From Campylobacteraceae bacterium (GTDB lineage: Bacteria; Campylobacterota; Campylobacteria; Campylobacterales; Sulfurovaceae), in contig JALUKJ010000217.1 in NCBI GenBank assembly GCA_027056615.1, positions 1-10,355 on the forward strand: a stretch of 10,355 nt of DNA, in the 5' to 3' direction. Every line of letters starts with the position of its first letter. The stretch's first letter is position 1. This document shows, one piece after another, positions 1 to 6,869 of the stretch. The notes under the pieces were generated by a model. It did no database searches and was not told the DNA's origin. It saw nothing but the letters and a program-made list of their open reading frames with translations. Both the position numbers and the translations under genes were made by a program.

Positions 1-135
1 GAATAATAGTACTATAACTAATTTAAGAGTAATAATATTAACCTATTTGGGAAAATAATCTTCTTGATATATAATTACTTTTTCTTATTATTTTATCTTT
101 TTAAAACTTTACTAGATAAATAAGAAGAGAGTAAT

Positions 136-1128
136 CTACTTATTAGATTTATTATTTTCTTTCTCTTCACTCTTTTTTAATTTTGTTCGTCTATTTTTAA
201 TATTTTCATATTTTGCATGTTCATCTATTTTATGTAGACGTTGTCGTTCTGTAAGTCGAAGTTTCTCTTTAAGTGCTTTCATAGCATCTTTTTGAGCAGG
301 ACCTTTTTTACATTTAAAGGTAGCATCTGGAATATCCCCATAATAGACAATACGAATACAGCCCTCTTTCCCATCATATTCAACATTTTGCATTTGAGAG
401 TAGTAGTACTCCTTACATTCACCAGCTGTTCCTTTAGCCTCAGCACATTTTTTAGCTAAAGGTGCTTGTTTAGGTTCAAGAAGATTAAATGTTCCTGCTC
501 CTTGACAAGTGCTAAAGTACTCTCGTGATAGTACTAAAAATTCTAGTTTTCTTGTAGCGACAATAGGTTGTTTAGGAGGACGAGTCTCTAGTGGTGGAAA
601 TGGAATTTTAGTAACATTTACAGGAAAGGTAAAAATTTGTGGTTTTGTATCAAACTCATTATCTTTATTAGAAAAGATTTGAATATTGTCTCCCTCAAAG
701 GTCATCTCTTTCTGAATACCTGCTTTAACTTGGTCTTCAAACTCTTTGAGTCGTGCACCTGCTTTTATAGGAAAATTGATATAGCTTTTTCTTGCAAATA
801 TTATAAATCCTATTGTAACAACAACTAAAATAAGACTAAAGATAAGACTCCAAATATTAGCGAGTGCAAAACCTAAAGCTATAAAAAAGACAAGAAAAAG
901 CATAATCCATGCGGCACGCATATAGTCAGACCAAAAATAGTCAGTCCAGTTTCGCATAAGTATAGCTAGGTTTGCTTTTCTACAAGCAGCCCTATTTGTC
1001 ATACTAGCCTTTCTTGCATCATATTTAGGTGTAAACATATACTTTAGAAGAAGCAGACCTCCAATAACTAATGCTAAAACTAGAAGAGATAGAAGTACGA
1101 TTGATATCTTGAGATTAAAATTATCCAT
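136..1128 (-). CDS. Membrane protein of unknown function with a cysteine-containing soluble domain
   Basis: I do not recognise the family. From the ATG at 1128 the protein has 330 residues. There is one membrane segment at about 8-30 and a closely spaced pair at about 72-91 and 92-112. A soluble region of more than 200 residues follows, with cysteines at 208, 228, 238, 257 and 273, and a very basic, charged C-terminal tail (about 285-330) that may be helical. An in-frame TTG at 1140 could extend it by four residues. I prefer the ATG because a GGGA stretch (1138-1135) sits six bases before it and the -10 box lies just upstream. The gene is divergent from topA. Five cysteines in the soluble part could form disulfides or bind metal, but which side of the membrane they face is not clear. 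Being a gene is well supported by length and membrane pattern; function is unknown. Confidence 0.85.
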   Translation of the reverse strand: MDNFNLKISIVLLSLLVLALVIGGLLLLKYMFTPKYDARKASMTNRAACRKANLAILMRNWTDYFWSDYMRAAWIMLFLVFFIALGFALANIWSLIFSLILVVVTIGFIIFARKSYINFPIKAGARLKEFEDQVKAGIQKEMTFEGDNIQIFSNKDNEFDTKPQIFTFPVNVTKIPFPPLETRPPKQPIVATRKLEFLVLSREYFSTCQGAGTFNLLEPKQAPLAKKCAEAKGTAGECKEYYYSQMQNVEYDGKEGCIRIVYYGDIPDATFKCKKGPAQKDAMKALKEKLRLTERQRLHKIDEHAKYENIKNRRTKLKKSEEKENNKSNK

Positions 1129-1152
1129 GTTGATTCCCAATTTTTTGTTAAC

Positions 1153-1158
1153 AGTATA
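1153..1158 (-). promoter_or_regulatory. -10 box of the 136-1128 membrane protein gene
   Basis: Read on the minus strand, the sequence is a T-tract followed by GGTATACTG, giving a TATACT -10 box with an upstream T-rich stretch, as is usual for the housekeeping sigma factor in Campylobacterota. The predicted transcript starts near 1146, leaving a leader of about 18 bases before the ATG at 1128. No convincing -35 box is seen. Confidence 0.55.
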
Positions 1159-1210
1159 CCAAAAAATGGTTTAGCACTGTAAAAAATTGCTCTTTATCAA
1201 GATATTTTGT

Positions 1211-1216
1211 TACAAT
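1211..1216 (+). promoter_or_regulatory. -10 box of topA
   Basis: TACAAT preceded by a T-rich stretch (TATTTTGT) matches the Campylobacterota -10 style. Transcription would start near 1223, giving a leader of about 27 bases to the topA ATG at 1250. It supports the ATG at 1250 over the upstream in-frame TTG at 1187, which lies ahead of this box. Confidence 0.5.
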
Positions 1217-1249
1217 GCACAAAAAATTATCTATTGGTGTGTTAAGTAT

Positions 1250-3493
1250 ATGAAAAATTTAATTATTGTAGAATCACCTGCAAAAGCAAGAACTATCTCT
1301 ACTTTTTTGGGAAAAAATTATAAAGTGGTTGCCTCAAAAGGGCATATTAGAGATTTACCTAAAAGCTCATTTGGAATTACTATTGATGAAGATGGAAAAT
1401 TTGTACCAAAATACTCTATTCCAAGAGATGTAAATCCTACAGTAAAAGAGTTAAAAAAATTAGCTAAAGAAGCAGAGACTATTTACATTGCGACAGATGA
1501 AGACCGTGAAGGGGAAGCGATTGGTTATCATATTGCAATGGCAATTAAGAAAGACCCAGAGTCTTTGCCTCGTATTGTTTTTCATGAGATTACTAAAACA
1601 GCCATACAACATGCTTTAGACAATCCTAGAAAAATAGATATGGATTCAGTCAATGCACAACAAGCACGAAGACTTCTTGACCGTATTGTTGGATATAAGC
1701 TTTCACCCCTTTTAGCTAGTAAAATTCAAAAAGGGTTAAGTGCTGGACGTGTTCAAAGTTCTTCACTTAAAATTGTTATTGACCGTGAACGTGAAATCAA
1801 AGCCTTTAAACCCGAAGAGTATTGGACAATAGATGGACTCTTTGAAAAAAATATTGAGTCAACTATTTATATTTTTAATGGTAGAAAAATAGATAAAATG
1901 TCTATTAAGAATGAGAAAATGGCAATGGAGATTGCTCAATCAGCTATTAAAGAGAACTTTGTAGTTGAGTCTTTAGAGAAAAAAGAGAGAAAGAGTAAAA
2001 CTCCACCACCTTTTATGACCTCTACGCTTCAACAATCTGCTTCAACACAGTTAGGATTTTCACCTAAAAAGACCATGATGGTATCTCAAAAGCTTTATGA
2101 GGGGGTTAAAACAGACAAAGGAAATATGGGGGTAATTACCTATATGAGAACAGATAGTATGAATTTAGCAAAAGAGGCTGTAGCTTCTGCTAGAGAGTAC
2201 ATCTCTTCTACCTTTGGAGAAGACTATCTACCTGCTAAAGCAAAAAACTATGTTACTTCATCAAAAGGAGCACAAGAGGCTCATGAAGCAATTCGCCCAA
2301 CTATGGTCAATTTTACTCCTTTGATTGCTAAAGATTATCTAAGTGCTGATGAGTTTAAACTCTATCGTCTTATCTATAATCGTTTTCTTGCTTGTCAAAT
2401 GACCGAAGCAAGATTAGAGTCTCAAACTCTTCTTTTTAAAGGAGAGAAGTCAACTTTTAAAGCGAGTGGTAGAAAATTGCTTTTTGATGGTTTTTATCGA
2501 GTGACAGGTTATAGTGAAAAAGATAAACTTTTACCAGAGTTAAAAAAAGGTCAAAAGGTTAGATTAGATGATATTAAGCCAGAACAGCACTTTACAGAGC
2601 CTCCATCACGATACAATGAAGCTAGTTTAATTAAAAAATTGGAGTCACTAGGGATTGGACGACCAAGTACTTACGCTCCTACTATTACTATTTTACAACA
2701 GCGTAAATATATAGAGATTCAAAAAAAGAGAATTCATCCTACAGAGATAGCCTTTACCGTTATTGAGATGTTAGAAGAACATTTTGCTGAAATTGTTGAT
2801 TCTGCATTTACTTCTAATATGGAAGCTGACCTTGACGAGATAGATGAGGGTAAACTAGATTGGCAAAAGGTTCTTTCTGATTTTTATGAGCCATTTATGA
2901 AAAAAATTACAGATGGTAAAACAAATATTAAAAGTCAAAAGATGGCAATTCCAACAGGAAAGATGTGTCCTAAATGTGGACATGAACTACTAAGAAGAAA
3001 AGGTAGATATGGTGAATTTATTGCATGTAGTAACTTCCCTAAGTGTAAATATACTACCGATTTAGAGGGAAATGCACCACCTGAACCTGAAAAGACAGAT
3101 AAAGTATGTGACAAATGTGGTGAGATGATGGTTATAAAAGATAGTAAACGTGGTAAATTCTATGCTTGTTCTGCCTATCCAAAATGTAAAAATGCACAGC
3201 CTTTAATTCCTCCTAGAGAGTTAGATATACCTTGTCCTAAATGTGGTTCAAAAATTCTTGAAAAAGAGGGGAAAAGAGGTACATTTTATGGCTGTTCAAA
3301 CTATCCAAAATGTCGTTTTATCTCAAATGGTGAACCACAAAATAGAAAATGTCCAGAGTGTGAAAGCATGGTAGTTCATAAAGTTCTAAAAACAGGTGAG
3401 GTTTATGAGTGTATTGACAAAAAATGTAAATGGAGTGAGCCTGTCCCAGCTGATAAACTTAAAGGTTCACCTAAATCCAAAAAAGAAAAATAG
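1250..3493 (+). CDS. topA: DNA topoisomerase I (type IA, omega protein)
   Basis: Relaxes negatively supercoiled DNA by cutting one strand and passing the other through, and so balances gyrase. The protein has 747 residues. The N-terminal TOPRIM domain begins with LIIVESPAKA (Glu8) and carries the metal-binding D83-x-D85-x-E87 of TDEDREGEA. The active-site tyrosine is Tyr298 in ITYMRTDSM; it forms the covalent link to the DNA 5' phosphate. The C-terminal part holds four cysteine-type zinc ribbons starting near residues 573, 620, 662 and 701, followed by a lysine-rich tail. The start is set by homology: MKNLIIVESPAKA begins at 1250, and the longer frame back to a TTG at 1187 would add 21 residues that do not fit the family and would lie before the promoter. 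The Shine-Dalgarno site is weak. A phosphoesterase gene follows after 12 bp, probably in the same transcript. Confidence 0.98.
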   Translation: MKNLIIVESPAKARTISTFLGKNYKVVASKGHIRDLPKSSFGITIDEDGKFVPKYSIPRDVNPTVKELKKLAKEAETIYIATDEDREGEAIGYHIAMAIKKDPESLPRIVFHEITKTAIQHALDNPRKIDMDSVNAQQARRLLDRIVGYKLSPLLASKIQKGLSAGRVQSSSLKIVIDREREIKAFKPEEYWTIDGLFEKNIESTIYIFNGRKIDKMSIKNEKMAMEIAQSAIKENFVVESLEKKERKSKTPPPFMTSTLQQSASTQLGFSPKKTMMVSQKLYEGVKTDKGNMGVITYMRTDSMNLAKEAVASAREYISSTFGEDYLPAKAKNYVTSSKGAQEAHEAIRPTMVNFTPLIAKDYLSADEFKLYRLIYNRFLACQMTEARLESQTLLFKGEKSTFKASGRKLLFDGFYRVTGYSEKDKLLPELKKGQKVRLDDIKPEQHFTEPPSRYNEASLIKKLESLGIGRPSTYAPTITILQQRKYIEIQKKRIHPTEIAFTVIEMLEEHFAEIVDSAFTSNMEADLDEIDEGKLDWQKVLSDFYEPFMKKITDGKTNIKSQKMAIPTGKMCPKCGHELLRRKGRYGEFIACSNFPKCKYTTDLEGNAPPEPEKTDKVCDKCGEMMVIKDSKRGKFYACSAYPKCKNAQPLIPPRELDIPCPKCGSKILEKEGKRGTFYGCSNYPKCRFISNGEPQNRKCPECESMVVHKVLKTGEVYECIDKKCKWSEPVPADKLKGSPKSKKEK

Positions 3494-3505
3494 TAGGGGT
3501 AAGTG

Positions 3506-4012
3506 ATGAAAATTGGTATTCTCTCTGATAGTCATAGAAAGACAAAATTACATAAAGAGGCAATAGAACATCTTATTTCACAAGGGGTGGAGTATTTGCT
3601 TCATGCAGGTGATATTATGTTAGAGGAGCATTTACAAATGCTTGAAGATACCAAATTACCTTATGCTTGTGTTTATGGAAATAATGACACAGCACTTATT
3701 GCTTTACATGGAAAGTATAATATTTTCAAGGAACCCTACTACTTTAAAATTGAGGATTTAAAAGTTAAAATGATGCATTTACCATATTTTATGTCGGCTG
3801 ATGTTGATATGGTAGTTTCAGGACATACACATATTTTTGAAGCATCTTTAACTAATGAAACACTATTTATTAACTCTGGTGAGGTGTGTGCAAGGGAAAA
3901 GCCTTTAACTGAATGTGCCATAGTTAATGTAGAGAATGGAAAATTTGAAGTAGAACACTTTTTTAGAGAACTTAATCAAGAGAGTTGGACTAAGAGAGAG
4001 GTTGACCTCTAG
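3506..4012 (+). CDS. Small metallophosphoesterase, YfcE/MJ0936 type
   Basis: A 168-residue member of the calcineurin-like phosphoesterase superfamily, probably a metal-dependent phosphodiesterase in the cytoplasm; the natural substrate of this family is mostly unsettled. The two-metal site is complete: Asp8 and His10 in SDSH, Asp36 in HAGD, Asn60 in GNND, His91, and His107 and His109 in GHTH. The closing NSGEV motif resembles the NPGS motif of the family. The ATG at 3506 is preceded at six bases by AGGGG, which decides it over the adjacent GTG at 3503. No membrane segment or signal peptide is seen. It lies 12 bp after topA with no visible promoter, so the two are probably cotranscribed; that pairing does not by itself imply a DNA-related role. 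The symbol yfcE would be a family label only, so it is left blank. Confidence 0.93.
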   Translation: MKIGILSDSHRKTKLHKEAIEHLISQGVEYLLHAGDIMLEEHLQMLEDTKLPYACVYGNNDTALIALHGKYNIFKEPYYFKIEDLKVKMMHLPYFMSADVDMVVSGHTHIFEASLTNETLFINSGEVCAREKPLTECAIVNVENGKFEVEHFFRELNQESWTKREVDL

Positions 4013-4047
4013 TACCGTTTAGTTATAGTAAATAGAAATTTTTTCGC

Positions 4048-4053
4048 TATAAT
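4048..4053 (+). promoter_or_regulatory. Strong -10 box directly before the 4061 start codon
   Basis: TTTTTTCGCTATAAT is a near-ideal Campylobacterota extended -10 element (TATAAT after GC and a T-tract). Only seven bases separate the box from the ATG at 4061, so transcription would start at or within a base or two of the start codon. This predicts a leaderless message. Confidence 0.65.
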
Positions 4054-4060
4054 ATTAAGA

Positions 4061-4432
4061 ATGAGATATACACCAAAACAAGTAGAAAAATATCAACGCC
4101 AACGCTATATTACATTTTTAGAGAAAGTAACTAAAAATCTTTTTAGAATGTTTAGAGATGAAAAAACGACACAAGAGCAGTTTTTAAAAAAGTTTTGTGA
4201 ACTAAAAAAGAGGCTTGATGAACAAGTAGAGATTCAACTAAACTCTGAGTATCATCAACAGATGAAAGATTACATAGAACGACTCGATAATGAACTCAAA
4301 GATGAATTTAAATTAGATGACATGAGAGAAGCCAATATGACACTACTTAACCGTCTACAAAAGCTAAAAAATGGTACTTCTTACAAAAAAGATAAACACC
4401 GATATAAAGAGAAAAATCAAGATTGGGGCTAA
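4061..4432 (+). CDS. Charged helical protein of unknown function
   Basis: I do not recognise the family. The 123-residue product begins MRYTPKQVEKYQRQRY, is rich in Lys, Glu, Gln and Arg, and appears almost wholly helical with likely coiled-coil stretches (about 20-60 and 60-105), ending in a basic tail. There is no signal peptide, membrane segment or cysteine pattern (a single Cys in KKFCELKK). The coding call rests on the strong promoter immediately upstream, the uninterrupted frame, the ordinary amino-acid make-up, and the way the gene fills the space between the phosphoesterase gene and murB. No Shine-Dalgarno site with normal spacing exists, in line with a leaderless transcript. Its stop codon overlaps that of murB on the other strand by 4 bp. 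A structural or nucleic-acid-binding role is possible but only a guess. Confidence 0.8.
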   Translation: MRYTPKQVEKYQRQRYITFLEKVTKNLFRMFRDEKTTQEQFLKKFCELKKRLDEQVEIQLNSEYHQQMKDYIERLDNELKDEFKLDDMREANMTLLNRLQKLKNGTSYKKDKHRYKEKNQDWG

Positions 4433-5205
4433 AGTATCTGAATTTCTTCTTTGAGTTCTATACCAAACTCTTTTAAAACCATCTCTTTAGCTAAATCAAT
4501 AAGATATTTTGCCTCTTCAAATGTGCCTTTTCCATGATTGACTAAAAAATTAGCATGAACCTCTGACCACTGCATATCACCTTTTGATATCCCCTTTAGT
4601 CCAACTTCTTCAATTAATCGTCCTGCATAATCTCCCTTAGGATTTTTAAATGCAGAACCAGCACTTGGAGTTTTAGGCTGATTTGAACGTAGGCTAACCA
4701 ACTCATCTAAAAGCTCTTTTGAAAAGCCTCTTTTGACTGTAAATCGAACCTCTGTAGCTACTCCATTTAAATTAGCAAATCGGTAACCATACTCTATATC
4801 TTTTTTCTCTACCCACTTACCATCTATTTTAATGGAATCTAATATATTAAATATCTCATAGCTTTTTACCCCTGCATTCATTGCCAACATTCCACCAATA
4901 GAACCGGGTAGTTTAGAGATAAACTCAAACTCTGCAAGGTTATTTTTCTTAGCAAAAGATAGTAGTTTTCCTGTAGGAGTTGCACAGCCAACGGTTAAAA
5001 TATCTTCTTCTAACTCCATAAAAGAGAAATCTTTAGATAACATCATTAAAGGTGGAGGAGTTGGAGAGACTAAGAGGTTGTTTGCATGACCAATAATAAG
5101 TCTATCATTAGGAATATTGTCTTCACACTCCAACATCAATACCTCAATAGCTATTCCCACTTTAATACTTGAAAATTTTGAAAAATCTATGGTTTTAAAA
5201 TACAT
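4429..5205 (-). CDS. murB: UDP-N-acetylenolpyruvoylglucosamine reductase (UDP-MurNAc dehydrogenase)
   Basis: Uses NADPH and bound FAD to reduce UDP-GlcNAc-enolpyruvate to UDP-MurNAc, the second committed step of peptidoglycan precursor synthesis in the cytoplasm. The 258-residue product is the short form seen in Campylobacter and Helicobacter. The FAD-binding part contains PGSIGGMLAMNAG (100-112). The substrate-binding YGYR motif has Arg142, which corresponds to Arg159 of the E. coli enzyme. AGSAFKNP carries Ser184, the expected proton donor (Ser229 in E. coli), and the catalytic glutamate should be one of the pair near 253-254. The ATG at 5205 has AGGA five bases upstream. The gene is convergent with the 123-residue protein gene, overlapping by 4 bp, and divergent from the tRNA-Ala gene with a promoter region of about 50 bp. 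Confidence 0.95.
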   Translation of the reverse strand: MYFKTIDFSKFSSIKVGIAIEVLMLECEDNIPNDRLIIGHANNLLVSPTPPPLMMLSKDFSFMELEEDILTVGCATPTGKLLSFAKKNNLAEFEFISKLPGSIGGMLAMNAGVKSYEIFNILDSIKIDGKWVEKKDIEYGYRFANLNGVATEVRFTVKRGFSKELLDELVSLRSNQPKTPSAGSAFKNPKGDYAGRLIEEVGLKGISKGDMQWSEVHANFLVNHGKGTFEEAKYLIDLAKEMVLKEFGIELKEEIQIL

Positions 5206-5222
5206 TTTATTCCTATTTAAAA

Positions 5223-5228
5223 ATTATA
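5223..5228 (-). promoter_or_regulatory. -10 box of murB
   Basis: TATAAT on the minus strand, giving a transcript start near 5216 and a leader of only about 11 bases that just includes the AGGA at 5214-5211. An alternative box, TATCAT after GG at 5240-5235, would give a longer leader of about 24 bases. Either way the murB promoter overlaps or abuts the oppositely directed tRNA promoter. Confidence 0.45.
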
Positions 5229-5232
5229 ATGC

Positions 5233-5238
5233 TATGAT
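5233..5238 (+). promoter_or_regulatory. -10 box of the tRNA-Ala gene
   Basis: GCTATGAT fits the GC-TATAAT form used at other promoters in this window. A transcript starting near 5245 would carry about 11 bases of leader before the mature tRNA 5' end at 5256, to be removed by RNase P. Confidence 0.5.
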
Positions 5239-5255
5239 ACCATCTAAAAACTTTT

Positions 5256-5331
5256 GGGGCATTAGCTCAGCTGGGAGAGCGCTTCGCTGGCAGCGAAGAG
5301 GTCATCGGTTCGAACCCGTTATGCTCCACCA
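5256..5331 (+). tRNA. tRNA-Ala, anticodon GGC
   Basis: A 76-base cloverleaf with encoded CCA. The acceptor stem pairs GGGGCAT (5256-5262) with ATGCTCC (5321-5327) with one G-U pair. The D stem is GCTC/GAGC, and the anticodon stem is CTTCG (5282-5286) with CGAAG (5294-5298). The loop CTGGCAG gives anticodon GGC at 5289-5291, which reads GCC and GCU alanine codons. The T loop is TTCGAAC. The T stem, ATCGG against CCGTT, has one U-U mismatch at its second pair. It stands alone, not in a tRNA or rRNA cluster, and ends 20 bp before the convergent DUF945 gene. No terminator hairpin is evident. Confidence 0.96.
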
Positions 5332-5351
5332 CCCCCTTAATTTAACTCAAT

Positions 5352-6788
5352 CTAAATACCTCCCTCCAAAAACATAAGCATACTAGATTTATCTTGACCA
5401 TTAATCATTAACTTCTTAGATACATAATTGGCATTAAATCCATAACTACTGTTATTGTCTTGTAACATACCTGTCATTCTTGCCATAGAGAGTTGACTTT
5501 GAAGCTCTTGAGGAAGTTTGTTAACTAAAGATTTATCAAGTTTGACATCAATATTTAGTGCAACCCAATTGAGTAACTCTTGTTTAAACTTAGCCTCTAG
5601 CTCATTTATTGTTTTTGGTAGTTTTTCATCTCCAACATATTTTATGTCAAATGAGGCTATACCTTGATTCCCATTGAGATTGGCTTTTAGGTCGAATGTT
5701 GTTTTATCTTTAACTAAGAAGTCCGAAAGAAGTAAGACCATTTTGTTTTGAAGCTCTAGTTGCATATTTTCTAACTCTTTAAAAACTTTTTGTTGCTCCT
5801 TTTTATCTTTAGATAAAGATTTTTCTAGTATTATCTTTTGTTTTTTTTGTACCTCTTTTATAGTATCTTGAAATGCTAACCAAGCATCTATTTTCGTTCC
5901 ATTAAGTCCATAGTTAACTGCTACATTTTTAATGAAATTAAGCTCAGGTGGTAGTTTTGTGTCTCCTACATCAAAGTTAAGTTTCAAATTTGTATCTACC
6001 AAATCACTACCATTTTTATCAATATCCATTGCTAATTTAAGTTTGGCATTTTTAATATCTTGTGAATCATTTGGATTTTTAAGAGTAAAATTTCCTACCT
6101 CCATATCAAAGTTTCCTATGTAGAAACCATTTTCAAAAAACTTTTTAATATTTGCATTTAATACAATATTTTCGAGTTTCATTTTTCCATCAGTACCCAT
6201 CTCTCCTTGAATACTTTTTGTCATCATATTCATTGTTCCTGCTAATGTCTCTACATTCATATCTCCTTCAATCTCTAAAGGTTCAATTGTAAATTTAGCA
6301 CTATCACCATTAAGAACAATTTGATTGCTCTTACCTTGATATTGTAGATGATTTTTAAAGTCGATTAGCATGTGGGTATCAAATATAATATCCTCTTTAA
6401 CAAACTTCTTTAGTTCATCTTGATTAACTAACAAATTGTTAATATTGACTTTTGAGTCAATGCGACTTGCTCCTAAAGCTAAACCATTTTTAAATAGTAT
6501 AGGACCATTTTCAATCTCATAATCCATTACTATAGGAAGCTTAAAAACTTCTCCTAACTCTTTTTTTATCTCAGGAGCAATAAAGTCTAAAGAGACCTTT
6601 GCATGAGAGTTTACAAAACCTTTTTCAAATGATACAAGTGACATTTTCATGCCATTATTTGCATAGATTTTATTACTTTTTGTCAAATAATTATTGAGAT
6701 GTTTTTCAGTATTACTACTAATATAAGCTGTTGCTCCTGACCATATAACAACAGCACCTACTACAGAGGCTAATATTTTCTTTTTCAT
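5352..6788 (-). CDS. DUF945 (YdgA-like) envelope protein
   Basis: A 478-residue protein resembling the DUF945 family, whose E. coli members include YdgA. Its N-terminus is a lysine-rich MKKK followed by a hydrophobic stretch to about residue 25, which would act as an uncleaved anchor or signal peptide. The remainder should lie in the periplasm. The region after the anchor (NTEKHLNNYL, then ANNGMKMSLVSFEKGFVNSHAKV) is the part most like the family. The rest is long and rich in alternating hydrophobic residues, consistent with extended beta structure, with a helical charged stretch at about 305-350. Biochemical function of the family is not established. The ATG at 6788 has AGGA seven bases upstream and a TATAAT box further up. 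It is divergent from the phosphoethanolamine transferase gene, which suggests but does not prove a shared envelope theme. Confidence 0.85.
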   Translation of the reverse strand: MKKKILASVVGAVVIWSGATAYISSNTEKHLNNYLTKSNKIYANNGMKMSLVSFEKGFVNSHAKVSLDFIAPEIKKELGEVFKLPIVMDYEIENGPILFKNGLALGASRIDSKVNINNLLVNQDELKKFVKEDIIFDTHMLIDFKNHLQYQGKSNQIVLNGDSAKFTIEPLEIEGDMNVETLAGTMNMMTKSIQGEMGTDGKMKLENIVLNANIKKFFENGFYIGNFDMEVGNFTLKNPNDSQDIKNAKLKLAMDIDKNGSDLVDTNLKLNFDVGDTKLPPELNFIKNVAVNYGLNGTKIDAWLAFQDTIKEVQKKQKIILEKSLSKDKKEQQKVFKELENMQLELQNKMVLLLSDFLVKDKTTFDLKANLNGNQGIASFDIKYVGDEKLPKTINELEAKFKQELLNWVALNIDVKLDKSLVNKLPQELQSQLSMARMTGMLQDNNSSYGFNANYVSKKLMINGQDKSSMLMFLEGGI

Positions 6789-6816
6789 TTAAGAATCCTT
6801 TTGATACATTGAGGAG

Positions 6817-6822
6817 ATTATA
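6817..6822 (-). promoter_or_regulatory. -10 box of the DUF945 gene
   Basis: On the minus strand CAGTATAATC gives a consensus TATAAT box after a stretch rich in A and T. The transcript would start near 6810, with a leader of about 22 bases that contains the AGGA ribosome binding site. Confidence 0.5.
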
Positions 6823-6833
6823 CTGTTTTTAGA

Positions 6834-6839
6834 TAAAAT
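6834..6839 (+). promoter_or_regulatory. Possible -10 box of the phosphoethanolamine transferase gene
   Basis: TAAAAT preceded by a T-tract and AGA (TTTTTAGATAAAAT) would start transcription near 6846 and leave a leader of about 24 bases before the ATT at 6870. A second candidate, TATATT at 6852-6857, would start transcription after the Shine-Dalgarno site and is less likely. Assignment is weak because the whole stretch is AT-rich. Confidence 0.3.
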
Positions 6840-6857
6840 ATCTCTATTTATTATATT

Positions 6858-6863
6858 AAAGGA
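6858..6863 (+). promoter_or_regulatory. Ribosome binding site placing the start of the transferase at an ATT codon
   Basis: AAAGGA is the best Shine-Dalgarno match in the 120 bases before the first in-frame ATG. It is followed six bases later by ATT AAA GCT at 6870. There is no ATG, GTG or TTG in the transferase frame between the stop codon at 6864-6866 and the TTG at 6972. Confidence 0.6.
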
Positions 6864-6869
6864 TAAATT

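Noticed and set aside
61..135. AT-rich inverted repeat (TTATCT about 92-98, AGATAA 115-120) after the 136-1128 gene as a terminator
   Set aside because: The stem is six A/T-rich pairs with a long loop and no fitting T-tract, so it is too weak to call. The rest of 1-135 shows no gene.
1187..1249. N-terminal extension of topoisomerase I from a TTG at 1187
   Set aside because: The extra 21 residues do not fit the family, whose N-terminus is MKNLIIVESPAKA, and they would lie partly upstream of the promoter box.
5117..5377. Plus-strand open frame of 86 codons across murB 5' end and the tRNA
   Set aside because: It covers the whole tRNA-Ala gene and the antisense of murB, so it is not a gene.
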